DNA of 23,917 nt from Oscillospiraceae bacterium (GTDB lineage Bacteria > Bacillota > Clostridia > Oscillospirales > Oscillospiraceae), in the NCBI GenBank assembly GCA_020025395.1, contig JAHHSE010000007.1:1-23917 (forward strand), in the 5' to 3' direction. A program made the position numbers and the translations under genes. A model generated the notes under the pieces. It did no database searches. It saw only the letters and a program-made list of their open reading frames with translations, and was not told where the DNA came from. Within the stretch, counting starts at the first letter, position 1; every line of letters begins with the position of its first letter. Below, in pieces: positions 7,763 to 14,684 of this stretch.

Positions 7763-8021
7763 CTCTTATATGGGCGTAAACTGCGATGATGCGGGAGATT
7801 GCTCAGAAATGAGGTAACTTTCGCGGAGTATGTCCGAGCTAGAATCGGGCGGCTGAGAGATTTTTATGCACTGCGTATATCGCTGTGCGTGAAAAGCGGC
7901 CGGCTTTTGCCGGTTTTTTCATGTCGCGGAGTGATACGCACGGAACCGTGTACAATAAATCTCTCACCGTACGAAGCGTGGACAACGCAAACCACTTCGT
8001 ATGTATTAGGAGGAAACAAAC
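7763..8021 (+). promoter_or_regulatory. Structured 5' leader of the S10 operon, candidate autoregulatory/attenuation element
   Basis: About 260 nt lie between the promoter and rpsJ and hold no gene. Hairpin A: 7791-7805 pairs with 7810-7824 around a GAAA tetraloop, with one bulge on each side. Hairpin B: CGGA/TCCG, 7824-7836. Hairpin C: 7866-7875 with 7881-7890, one T-T mismatch. Next is a terminator-like stem at 7900-7919. A 10-bp long-range helix (7854-7863 with 7957-7966, perfect) encloses hairpin C and the terminator. A last stem at 7970-8001 stands just before the AGGAGG at 8008-8013. S10 operon leaders controlled by protein L4 are known in other bacteria; L4 is encoded downstream here, but its binding is inferred. 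Confidence 0.65.
7900..7919 (+). terminator. Intrinsic terminator inside the S10 leader (attenuator)
   Basis: CCGGC-TTTT-GCCGG is followed directly by six T, about 140 nt into the predicted transcript and 100 nt before rpsJ. A terminator ahead of the first gene implies conditional read-through. The preceding AAAA at 7892-7895 could extend the pairing with the T-run. Confidence 0.7.
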
Positions 8022-8336
8022 ATGGCTACTCAGAAGGAAATGATCCGCATCCGTCTCAAGGCTTACGATCATCAGCTCATCGACCAGAGTGCTGAGAAGA
8101 TCGTGGAGACCGCCAAGCGCACCGGCGCTGAGGTGTCCGGCCCCATCCCCCTGCCCACCAAGAAGGAGGTTGTCACCATCCTGCGCGCCGTCCATAAGTA
8201 TAAGGACAGCCGTGAGCAGTTCGAGCGCCGCACCCACAAGCGGCTGATCGATGTCATCAAGCCCTCTCCCAAGACGGTGGAGGCCCTGATGAGCCTGGAG
8301 CTGCCTGCCGGTGTGGAAATCGAGATCAAGCTGTAA
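8022..8336 (+). CDS. rpsJ: 30S ribosomal protein S10
   Basis: This 104-residue protein has the full S10 length and typical segments: IRIRLKAYDHQLIDQSAEKIVETAKRTG is recognisable across residues 7-34, then GPIPLPTKKE and THKRLIDVIKPSPKTVEALM. S10 sits in the head of the small subunit and, in other bacteria, also joins the NusB antitermination complex. AGGAGG at 8008-8013 lies 8 bases before the ATG. It is the first gene of the super-operon, as in most Firmicutes. Confidence 0.98.
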   Translation: MATQKEMIRIRLKAYDHQLIDQSAEKIVETAKRTGAEVSGPIPLPTKKEVVTILRAVHKYKDSREQFERRTHKRLIDVIKPSPKTVEALMSLELPAGVEIEIKL

Positions 8337-8360
8337 TCCCGGAAAAATGTTTGTACCGCA

Positions 8361-8428
8361 GTCCGCCGCGTTTTGAGGCGGACGGGTCAAGTTGGCAGAG
8401 CAGCGCCGCAAAGGGCGGCTGTGTCAAC
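8361..8428 (+). promoter_or_regulatory. Two RNA hairpins in the rpsJ-rplC gap
   Basis: GTCCGCC (8361-8367) pairs with GGCGGAC (8377-8383). Then an outer GTTG/CAAC pair (8391-8394, 8425-8428) encloses an inner CAGCGCC stem (8401-8407) with the GGCgGCTG side at about 8414-8421. No T-tract follows, so they do not look like terminators. They may affect rplC translation or mRNA processing; this is inference. Confidence 0.45.
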
Positions 8429-8456
8429 CAATAACCTTATTTAAGGAGGAAAAACC

Positions 8457-9182
8457 ATGGAAAAGGCCATTATCGGCAAGAAGGTCGGCATGACGCAGAT
8501 CTTCGACGAAGCCGGAAAGGTCATCCCGGTCACCGTCATTGAGGCGGGCCCCTGCACCGTGGTGCAGAAGAAGACTGTGGAGAAGGACGGCTATTCAGCC
8601 GTGCAGCTGGGCTTTGAGGATGTCGTCGCCAGGAAGCTCACCAAGCCCGAGCAGGGCCACCTGAAGAAGGCCGGTGAGGACCTTCTGAAGAAAAACCTGA
8701 AGGAGTTCAAATTGGCCGGCGCCGCCGACATGAATGTGGGCGATGTTATCACCGTGACCCAGTTTGCCGAGGGCGACCGAGTGGACGTGACCGGTACCAG
8801 CAAGGGCAAGGGCTACGCCGGCGTCATCAAGCGCTACGGCGCCGGACGCACCCCCATGACCCACGGCGGCGGTCCTGTTCACCGTCATGCCGGTTCTATG
8901 GGTCCCGCCACCGATCCCTCCCGGATCTTCAAGGGTAAGATCGGTGCCGGTCACATGGGTGACGAGCAGGTCACCGTGCTGAACCTGGATGTCATCAAGG
9001 TGGACCCCGAGCTGAACCTGATCGCCATCCGCGGCGCCATTCCCGGCCCCAAGGGCGGCCTGGTCTACCTGCGCAACAGCGTGATTAATGTCAAGGTCAA
9101 GGGCGCTGCCGCCGGCATCAGCAACAACCCGCAGAAGGCTTCCGGCCGCAATCCCCAGAAGGCCTCTGCCCGTAACAAGTAA
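8457..9182 (+). CDS. rplC: 50S ribosomal protein L3 with extended C-terminus
   Basis: L3 is an early-assembling large-subunit protein near the peptidyl transferase centre. The N-terminus MEKAIIGKKVGMTQIFDEAG and the central GKGYAGVIKRYGAGRTPMTHG plus HRHAGSMGPATDPSRIFKGK are canonical. At 241 residues it is 25-35 longer than usual: after the normal end (RNSVINVKVKG) comes a tail with a duplicated octapeptide, NPQKASGR then NPQKASAR, at residues 224-239. The start follows AAGGAGG at 8443-8449. The gene follows rpsJ after a 120-nt gap containing hairpins. Confidence 0.98.
   Translation: MEKAIIGKKVGMTQIFDEAGKVIPVTVIEAGPCTVVQKKTVEKDGYSAVQLGFEDVVARKLTKPEQGHLKKAGEDLLKKNLKEFKLAGAADMNVGDVITVTQFAEGDRVDVTGTSKGKGYAGVIKRYGAGRTPMTHGGGPVHRHAGSMGPATDPSRIFKGKIGAGHMGDEQVTVLNLDVIKVDPELNLIAIRGAIPGPKGGLVYLRNSVINVKVKGAAAGISNNPQKASGRNPQKASARNK
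9126..9173 (+). repeat. 24-bp tandem duplication in the rplC tail
   Basis: Two adjacent 24-bp units encode NPQKASGR and NPQKASAR. The DNA copies differ at several synonymous positions, so the duplication is not fresh. Confidence 0.7.
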
Positions 9183-9199
9183 GAAAGGAGAGATACCAA

Positions 9200-9814
9200 A
9201 TGCCTAAAGCAATTCTTGTAAATATGACTGGCGCAAAGGTGGGCGAAGTGGAGCTCTCCGACGCTGTGTTCGGCATTGAGCCCAACCAGGCGGTTGTCCA
9301 TGAAGCGGTGAAGAATCACCTGGCCAACTGCCGTCAGGGCACACAGTCCGCCCTCACCCGTGCCGAGGTCTCCGGCGGCGGTATCAAGCCCTGGCGTCAG
9401 AAGGGCACCGGCCGTGCCCGTCAGGGTTCCACCCGCGCTCCCCAGTGGACCCACGGCGGCATCGTCTTTGCCCCCAAGCCCCGGGACTACAGCTATTCCC
9501 TGAACAAGAAGGTCAAGCGTCTTGCCCTCAAGTCCGCCCTCTCCGCGAAGGCTGCCGCCGGCAATGTGCTGGTGGTGGACGGCCTGAGCATGGAGGAGAT
9601 CAAGACCAAGTCCTTCCAGACCTTCCTGAACGCCGTGGACAGCAAGAAGGCCGTGGTCATTACCGCCTGCCCCAATGTGGTCAAGTCTGCCCGCAACATC
9701 CCCGGCGTGGTCACCACCTCTGCCACCATTCTGTCTGTTTACGACATTGTTAACGCCAACCAGCTCATCATCGATAAGACTGCGCTGGCTACCATCGAGG
9801 AGGTGTTCGCGTAA
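9200..9814 (+). CDS. rplD: 50S ribosomal protein L4
   Basis: The 204-residue protein carries the hallmark extended loop GGGIKPWRQKGTGRARQGS, which reaches into the peptide exit tunnel, followed by RAPQWTHGGIVFAPKPRDY. In Escherichia coli L4 also represses its own S10 operon by acting on the leader, which makes it the natural candidate ligand for the structured leader at 7763-8021 (inference). It starts 17 bases after rplC behind AAGGAG. Its TAA overlaps the next ATG by one base (TAATG), indicating coupled translation. Confidence 0.98.
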   Translation: MPKAILVNMTGAKVGEVELSDAVFGIEPNQAVVHEAVKNHLANCRQGTQSALTRAEVSGGGIKPWRQKGTGRARQGSTRAPQWTHGGIVFAPKPRDYSYSLNKKVKRLALKSALSAKAAAGNVLVVDGLSMEEIKTKSFQTFLNAVDSKKAVVITACPNVVKSARNIPGVVTTSATILSVYDIVNANQLIIDKTALATIEEVFA

Positions 9815-10110
9815 TGAAGACCGCTTACGATATTATCAAGCGCCCCATCATCACCGAGCAGTCCATGGCTGAGACCGAGAATAAGAAGTACACCTTCGAG
9901 GTCGCCAAAGACGCCAACAAGATTGAGATCGCCAAGGCCATTGAGGAGATCTTCGGTGTGAAGGTTTCCAAGGTCAACACCCTGAATATGCAGGGCAAAG
10001 CAAAGCGCACCGGCCGTTTCCCCGCCGGCCGTCGTGCCAACTGGAAGAAGGCCATGGTCACCCTCACCGAGGACTCCAAGACCATCGAGTTCTTCGAAGG
10101 CATGGTGTAA
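9814..10110 (+). CDS. rplW: 50S ribosomal protein L23
   Basis: This 98-residue protein has the L23 start YDIIKRPIITEQSM and the central KYTFEVAKDANKIEIAKAIE, then VSKVNTLNMQGKAKR. L23 surrounds the exit of the nascent-chain tunnel and is the docking site for trigger factor and signal recognition particle. Length is normal. It overlaps rplD by one base, so its translation depends on termination there. Confidence 0.97.
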   Translation: MKTAYDIIKRPIITEQSMAETENKKYTFEVAKDANKIEIAKAIEEIFGVKVSKVNTLNMQGKAKRTGRFPAGRRANWKKAMVTLTEDSKTIEFFEGMV

Positions 10111-10124
10111 GGAGGTAACGAGAA

Positions 10125-10958
10125 ATGGCTATCAAGACTTATAAGCCCACGACGCCCTCCCGCCGCCACATGACCGTGAGCGCCTTTGAGGGCATCGACA
10201 AGAAGGCCAAGCCGGAGCGCAGCCTGACGGAAAACCTGAAGAAGCACGCGGGCCGCAACAGCTACGGCCGTATCACCGTCCGCCACCGCGGCGGCGGCAA
10301 CAAGCGCAAGTACCGTATCATCGACTTCAAGCGCCAGCGGGAGGAGAACGCCACCGTGCTGCGTCTGGAGTATGATCCCAACCGTTCCGCCAACATTGCC
10401 CTCATCCAGTATGAGGACGGCGCCAAGGCGTATATTCTGGCTCCTGTGGGCCTGAAGCCCGGCCACATCATCATGACCGGCCCCGCCGCCGACATTAAGC
10501 CCGGCAACTGCCTGCCCATCGAGAACATCCCCGTGGGTGAAATGATCCACAACATTGAGCTGTACCCCGGAAAGGGCGCTCAGCTGGTCCGCTCCGCCGG
10601 AACCGCTGCCCAGCTCATGGCGAAGGAGAACGGCATGGCCCAGGTCCGTCTGCCCTCCGGCGAGGTTCGCTATATCCGCCTGGAGTGTAAGGCTACCATC
10701 GGCCAGGTGGGCAACACCGACTGGGCCAACATCCAGATCGGTAAGGCCGGCCGTAAGCGTCACATGGGCTGGCGGCCCACCGTCCGCGGCTCCGTCATGA
10801 ACCCCTGTGACCACCCCCACGGCGGTGGTGAAGGCAAGAGCCCCGTGGGCCGTCCCGGCCCTGTTACCCCCTGGGGCAAGCCCGCTATGGGTTATAAGAC
10901 TCGTAAGACGAAGAACCGTACCGAGAAGTTCATCGTCAAGCACCGCAACGCGAAGTAA
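10125..10958 (+). CDS. rplB: 50S ribosomal protein L2
   Basis: At 277 residues this has the standard L2 length. Typical blocks are MAIKTYKPTTPSRRHMT, GRITVRHRGGGNKRKYR, the central SH3-like region, and the C-terminal HPHGGGEGKSPVGRPGPVTPWG, which contacts the peptidyl transferase centre and holds the conserved histidine needed for full activity. GGAGG precedes the start 14 bases after rplW. Nothing unusual in length or key residues. Confidence 0.98.
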   Translation: MAIKTYKPTTPSRRHMTVSAFEGIDKKAKPERSLTENLKKHAGRNSYGRITVRHRGGGNKRKYRIIDFKRQREENATVLRLEYDPNRSANIALIQYEDGAKAYILAPVGLKPGHIIMTGPAADIKPGNCLPIENIPVGEMIHNIELYPGKGAQLVRSAGTAAQLMAKENGMAQVRLPSGEVRYIRLECKATIGQVGNTDWANIQIGKAGRKRHMGWRPTVRGSVMNPCDHPHGGGEGKSPVGRPGPVTPWGKPAMGYKTRKTKNRTEKFIVKHRNAK

Positions 10959-10972
10959 GGAGGTCGTAAAAT

Positions 10973-11245
10973 ATGTCTAGAAGTGTCAAGAAAGGCCCGT
11001 TTTGCGCCCCCGAGCTGCTGAAGCGGGTGGATGAGATGAACGAGAAGAACGAGAAGAAGGTCCTCAAGACCTGGAGCCGGGCCTCCACCATCTTCCCCTC
11101 CTTCGTCGGTCATACCATTGCCGTTCACGACGGCCGCAAGCATGTGCCTGTTTATGTGACTGAGGATATGGTGGGACACAAGCTGGGCGAGTTCGCCCCC
11201 ACCCGCACCTTCCGGGGTCACGCCGGGGCCAAGACTGGTAAATAA
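10973..11245 (+). CDS. rpsS: 30S ribosomal protein S19
   Basis: The 90-residue protein begins MSRSVKKGPFCAPELLKRV and contains WSRASTIFPSFVGHTIAVHD and the C-terminal GHKLGEFAPTRTFRGHAG. All are diagnostic for S19, which forms a head complex with S13. An AAGGAGG lies 8 bases before the ATG. Gene order after rplB is canonical. Confidence 0.98.
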   Translation: MSRSVKKGPFCAPELLKRVDEMNEKNEKKVLKTWSRASTIFPSFVGHTIAVHDGRKHVPVYVTEDMVGHKLGEFAPTRTFRGHAGAKTGK

Positions 11246-11262
11246 GAGGAGGAGAGAGAAAC

Positions 11263-11595
11263 ATGGAAGCGAAAGCATTTCTGCGATATGTGCGCATCTC
11301 TCCCCGCAAGGTCGGCATCGTTTGTGATCTGATCCGCGGCAAGAGTGTTGCCCAGGCCAACTCTATTTTGGCCACCACCCCCAAGGCGGCTTCCGAGCCC
11401 CTGATGAAACTCCTGAAGAGCGCCGCAGCCAATGCGGAAAACAACCATGGCATGGATCCTGAGAAGCTCTATGTCGCTGAGACCTTTGCCACCCCCGGCC
11501 CCATCATCAAGCGGATCATGCCCCGGGCCCAGGGCCGTGCCAATCGGATCAACAAGCGGACCTCTCACGTTACCATCGTCGTGAAAGAGCGCTAA
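11263..11595 (+). CDS. rplV: 50S ribosomal protein L22
   Basis: The 110-residue protein has the L22 pattern: AKAFLRYVRISPRKVGIV and LIRGKSVAQANSIL at the N-terminus, then AENNHGMDPEKLYVAE and the tunnel-lining beta-hairpin GPIIKRIMPRAQGRANRI. Together with L4 this hairpin forms the tunnel constriction where macrolides bind. Spacing from rpsS is 17 bases with a GGAGGAG upstream. Confidence 0.97.
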   Translation: MEAKAFLRYVRISPRKVGIVCDLIRGKSVAQANSILATTPKAASEPLMKLLKSAAANAENNHGMDPEKLYVAETFATPGPIIKRIMPRAQGRANRINKRTSHVTIVVKER

Positions 11596-11610
11596 GGGAG
11601 GAGGAAAACA

Positions 11611-12456
11611 ATGGGACAGAAAGTGAATCCCCACGGTCTTCGTGTGGGTGTTATCAAAGATTGGGACTCCCGCTGGTATGCTCGTAACGAGAAGGTTGGC
11701 GATCTGCTGGTGGAGGACAAGAAGATCCGGGATTTCCTGAAGAAGAGCCTTTACGGCGCAGGAATCCCCAAGATCGAGATTGAGCGTGACAACGCCAAGG
11801 TCCGCATCTATGTCCACTGCGCCCGTCCCGGTGTGATCATCGGCAAGGGCGGCGCCGACATTGAGCGTTACCAGGCCCAGGTCACCAAGATGATCGGCAA
11901 GCCTGTGGACCTGAAGGTGGTCGAGGTCCGGAACCCCGATATGGACGCCCAGCTGGTGGCCGAGAACATTGCCCAGCAGCTGGAAAAGCGCATCGGCTTC
12001 CGCCGTGCCATGAAGAATGCCATGGGCCGCGCCATGCGGGCCGGCGCTCTGGGCATCAAGACCTGCTGCTCCGGTCGTTTGGGCGGCGCTGAAATCGCCC
12101 GTACCGAGCATTATCACGACGGTACAATTCCCCTGCAGACCCTCCGGGCCGACATTGACTACGGCTTTGCCGAGGCTGCCACCACCTATGGCCGCATTGG
12201 GGTTAAGGTGTGGATCTATAAGGGTGAGGTTCTGACCCAGACCCTGCGCACCACCCCCCGCACCCTGGACGCCAAGAACTTCAAAGAGCGTTCTGACCGT
12301 CCCCGCCGGGACCGCAAGCCCGGGTTCGGTGACCGCAAGTCCGGCTTCGGCGACCGCAAGCCCGGCTTCGGCGGCCCCCGTCAGGGTGGTTTCAACAACA
12401 ACCGTTCCGGGGCTTCCCGTCCCGCTGCTCCTGCCAAGGAAGGAGGCGCCAAGTAA
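11611..12456 (+). CDS. rpsC: 30S ribosomal protein S3 with repetitive C-terminal tail
   Basis: S3 lies at the mRNA entry channel. Residues 1 to about 220 are canonical: MGQKVNPHGLRVGVIKDWDS, the KH-domain GxxG loop in HCARPGVIIGKGGADIE, then RAMKNAMGRAMRAGALGIK. The total is 281 residues against the usual 210-235. The extra tail (about 225-281) is basic and Gly-rich, with three units of DRK(P/S)GFG at 234-254 followed by a Gly/Asn/Arg/Pro/Ala stretch; it should be disordered. The stop overlaps the rplP start by one base (TAATG). Confidence 0.97.
   Translation: MGQKVNPHGLRVGVIKDWDSRWYARNEKVGDLLVEDKKIRDFLKKSLYGAGIPKIEIERDNAKVRIYVHCARPGVIIGKGGADIERYQAQVTKMIGKPVDLKVVEVRNPDMDAQLVAENIAQQLEKRIGFRRAMKNAMGRAMRAGALGIKTCCSGRLGGAEIARTEHYHDGTIPLQTLRADIDYGFAEAATTYGRIGVKVWIYKGEVLTQTLRTTPRTLDAKNFKERSDRPRRDRKPGFGDRKSGFGDRKPGFGGPRQGGFNNNRSGASRPAAPAKEGGAK
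12310..12372 (+). repeat. Three tandem 21-bp units in the rpsC tail
   Basis: Each unit encodes DRKPGFG or DRKSGFG (residues 234-254). Units 2 and 3 are very similar at DNA level, differing mainly at the Ser/Pro codon, so copy number might change by slippage or unequal recombination. Confidence 0.8.
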
Positions 12457-12893
12457 TGCTGCTGCCTAAGAGAGTCAAATACCGCCGTGTTCACCGCGGC
12501 CGCCTCACCGGCAAGGCCAGCCGGGGCAACACCGTGACCTACGGTGACTTCGGCCTGCAGGCCACCGAGCCCTGCTGGGTGACCAGCAATCAGATCGAGG
12601 CCGCCCGTATCGCCATGACCCGCTATACCAAGCGTGGCGGTAAGGTCTGGATCAAGATTTTCCCCGATAAGCCCATCACGGAGAAGCCCGCTGAGACCCG
12701 AATGGGTTCCGGTAAAGGTTCCCCTGAGTATTGGGTGGCCGTGGTAAAGCCCGGCCGTGTGATGTTTGAGATCGCCGGCGTCTCCGAGGAGACCGCCCGC
12801 GAGGCCCTGCGTCTTGCTTCTCACAAGCTGCCCGTCAAGTGCAAGATTGTGAAGAAGGAAGAGGCTGTTCAGACCGAGAATGGTGGTGAATGA
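12456..12893 (+). CDS. rplP: 50S ribosomal protein L16
   Basis: The 145-residue protein begins MLLPKRVKYRRVHRGRLTG and contains the conserved YGDFGLQATEPCWVTSNQIE and RMGSGKGSPEYWVAVVKPG. L16 contacts the elbow of A- and P-site tRNA and finishes large-subunit assembly. The ATG overlaps the rpsC stop, so it is translationally coupled. Length is usual. Confidence 0.98.
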   Translation: MLLPKRVKYRRVHRGRLTGKASRGNTVTYGDFGLQATEPCWVTSNQIEAARIAMTRYTKRGGKVWIKIFPDKPITEKPAETRMGSGKGSPEYWVAVVKPGRVMFEIAGVSEETAREALRLASHKLPVKCKIVKKEEAVQTENGGE

Positions 12894-12895
12894 AG

Positions 12896-13093
12896 ATGAA
12901 GGCAAACGAGATCCGTAAGATGAGCGCCGCCGAGCTGGATACCAAGCTGGCCGATCTGAAGAAGGACCTGTTCCAGCTCCGTCTTCAGCACGCCACCAAT
13001 CAGCTCGAGAATCCGATCAAGATCGCCGAGGTCAAGAAGGATATTGCCCGAGTCAAGACCGTGATCCGCGAGCTTCAGCTCGCAGGCCGCTAA
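12896..13093 (+). CDS. rpmC: 50S ribosomal protein L29
   Basis: L29 is a small helical protein beside L23 at the tunnel exit. Two in-frame ATGs exist at 12890 and 12896. I chose 12896: it gives MKANEIRKMSAAEL, the normal family start, in a 65-residue protein, and leaves 6 bases after the Shine-Dalgarno-like GGTGGTGA at 12882-12889, which abuts the first ATG. The first ATG overlaps the rplP stop (ATGA) and would add Met-Lys. The motif KDLFQLRLQHATNQLENP is diagnostic. Confidence 0.93.
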   Translation: MKANEIRKMSAAELDTKLADLKKDLFQLRLQHATNQLENPIKIAEVKKDIARVKTVIRELQLAGR

Positions 13094-13110
13094 GAAGGAG
13101 GAAACAGACC

Positions 13111-13371
13111 ATGGAAAACAGAACTTCTTCCCGCAAGACCCGTGTCGGCCTCGTGGTTTCTGACAAGATGGATAAGACCGTTGTTGTGGCCATCGCCGAC
13201 CGTGTGGCTCATCCCCTGTATAAGAAGATCGTAAAGAGAACCTATAAGCTGAAGGCTCACGATGAGAACAACCAGTGCGGCGTCGGGGACCGTGTCCGCG
13301 TGATGGAGACCCGCCCCCTGTCCAAGGATAAGCGTTGGCGCATCGTCGAGATCATTGAAAAGGCGAAGTAA
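13111..13371 (+). CDS. rpsQ: 30S ribosomal protein S17
   Basis: The 86-residue OB-fold protein has the S17 signature: RKTRVGLVVSDKMDKTVVV, then HPLYKKIVKRTYKLKAHDE and GDRVRVMETRPLSKDKRW. S17 binds 16S rRNA early in assembly of the body of the small subunit. AAGGAGG precedes the start and the order rpmC-rpsQ-rplN is canonical. Confidence 0.97.
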   Translation: MENRTSSRKTRVGLVVSDKMDKTVVVAIADRVAHPLYKKIVKRTYKLKAHDENNQCGVGDRVRVMETRPLSKDKRWRIVEIIEKAK

Positions 13372-13383
13372 GGAGGTGTCGGC

Positions 13384-13752
13384 ATGATTCAGGAAGAGAC
13401 TTATTTGAAGGTTGCCGATAACACCGGCGCCAAGGAAATCAAGACCATCCGCGTTCTGGGCGGCTCCAAGCGCAAGTACGGAAACATCGGTGATGTGATC
13501 GTGGCTTCCGTGCGGAAGGCCCAGCCCGGCGGTCAGGTCAAGAAGGGCGAGGTCGTGAAGGCCGTGATCGTCCGCTCCAGCCGCGGCGTGCGCCGGGCTG
13601 ACGGCAGCTATGTCCGTTTTGACGACAACGCCGCCGTCCTCATCAAGGAGGACAAGAACCCCAAGGGCACTCGTATCTTTGGGCCCGTGGCTCGTGAGCT
13701 GCGTGATAAGGATTACATGAAGATCCTGTCTCTGGCTCCCGAAGTGCTGTAA
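13384..13752 (+). CDS. rplN: 50S ribosomal protein L14
   Basis: The 122-residue protein matches L14 throughout: MIQEETYLKVADNTGAKEI, the KRKYGNIGDVIVASVRKA block and GTRIFGPVARELRDK near the end. L14 forms an intersubunit bridge with 16S rRNA and interacts with L19. The gap to rpsQ is 12 bases and contains AAGGAGG. Standard length. Confidence 0.98.
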   Translation: MIQEETYLKVADNTGAKEIKTIRVLGGSKRKYGNIGDVIVASVRKAQPGGQVKKGEVVKAVIVRSSRGVRRADGSYVRFDDNAAVLIKEDKNPKGTRIFGPVARELRDKDYMKILSLAPEVL

Positions 13753-13767
13753 GGGGGAGGAGATAAC

Positions 13768-14085
13768 ATGAACAAGATGAGCATTAAGAAGAACGATACC
13801 GTTCTCGTCCTGTCCGGAAAGGACAAGGGCAAGCAGGGCAAGGTCCTGGAGGTCATGCCCCGGGATGGCAAGGTCATCGTGGAGAAGGTCAATGTGGTCT
13901 CCCGTCACCAGAAGCCCCGCCGTCAGGGCGAGGAGGGCGGCATCATCCAGAAGGAAGCCCCCATCTACGCCTGCAAGGTGCAGCGTGTTTGCCCCAAGTG
14001 CAGCAAGGCCACCCGTCCCGCCCACAAGATGCTGGCCGATGGCAAAAAGGTCCGTATCTGCAAGAAGTGCGGCGCTGAAATTTAA
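13768..14085 (+). CDS. rplX: 50S ribosomal protein L24, cysteine-motif type
   Basis: L24 is an assembly initiator of the large subunit. The KOW motif is at about 10-36 (DTVLVLSGKDKGKQGKVLEV), followed by VNVVSRHQKPRRQGEEGGII. Two CxxC pairs occur at Cys75/Cys78 (CPKC) and Cys98/Cys101 (CKKC), so this copy could bind zinc; many L24 homologues keep some or all of these cysteines. The ATG at 13768 sits 5-6 bases after GGAGGAG; a second ATG three codons later is less well spaced. Confidence 0.97.
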   Translation: MNKMSIKKNDTVLVLSGKDKGKQGKVLEVMPRDGKVIVEKVNVVSRHQKPRRQGEEGGIIQKEAPIYACKVQRVCPKCSKATRPAHKMLADGKKVRICKKCGAEI

Positions 14086-14102
14086 GAGAGGAGGAGTCGA
14101 AT

Positions 14103-14669
14103 ATGTCTGAAAAGAAAATGCCCAATCTGAAGCAGAAGTACCAGGATGAAGTCGCTCCCGCTCTCATGAAGAAATTTGGCTACAAGAGCTGCATGGAGAT
14201 TCCCCGCCTGGAGAAGATCGTCATCAACTGCGGCTGCGGAGAGGCCAGGGACAACGCCAAGGTTCTGGAGGCCGTGGTGGGAGACCTGACCAAGATCACC
14301 GGGCAGAAGGCTGTCATCACCAACGCCAAGAAGTCCGTTGCCAACTTTAAGCTCCGTGAGGGAATGCCCATCGGCGCGAAGGTTACCCTTCGGGGCGACA
14401 AGATGTGGGAATTTCTGGACCGCCTGTTCAATGTGGCCCTGCCCCGTGTCCGCGACTTCCGGGGCATCAACGCCAACTCCTTTGACGGCCGTGGCAACTA
14501 TGCCCTGGGCATCAAGGAGCAGCTGATCTTCCCTGAGATCGAGTACGACCACATTGATAAGATCCGGGGGATGGATGTGGTCATCTGCACCACAGCCAGG
14601 ACCGACGAAGAAGCCCGTGAGCTGCTCAGCCTCTCCGGCGCTCCCTTCGCCACCGCTGAAAACCGCTGA
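14103..14669 (+). CDS. rplE: 50S ribosomal protein L5
   Basis: The 188-residue protein binds 5S rRNA and contacts P-site tRNA. Typical blocks are LKQKYQDEVAPALMKKFGYK, MEIPRLEKIVINCGCGEA, RGDKMWEFLDRLFNVALPR and the C-terminal FPEIEYDHIDKIRGMDVVI. It is about 8 residues longer than the usual 179, mostly from the first residues and the tail after TTARTDEEA. AGAGGAGG precedes the start. Confidence 0.97.
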   Translation: MSEKKMPNLKQKYQDEVAPALMKKFGYKSCMEIPRLEKIVINCGCGEARDNAKVLEAVVGDLTKITGQKAVITNAKKSVANFKLREGMPIGAKVTLRGDKMWEFLDRLFNVALPRVRDFRGINANSFDGRGNYALGIKEQLIFPEIEYDHIDKIRGMDVVICTTARTDEEARELLSLSGAPFATAENR

Positions 14670-14684
14670 GGAGGAGAGAACAAA

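Noticed and set aside
7951..7956. TACAAT as a second promoter -10 before rpsJ
   Set aside because: No acceptable -35 at 16-18 bp, and the bases belong next to the long-range leader helix.
9825..10943. Long minus-strand frame of 372 codons opposite rplW and rplB
   Set aside because: It is the antisense shadow of two certain ribosomal genes in GC-rich DNA, with no recognisable motif or ribosome binding site.
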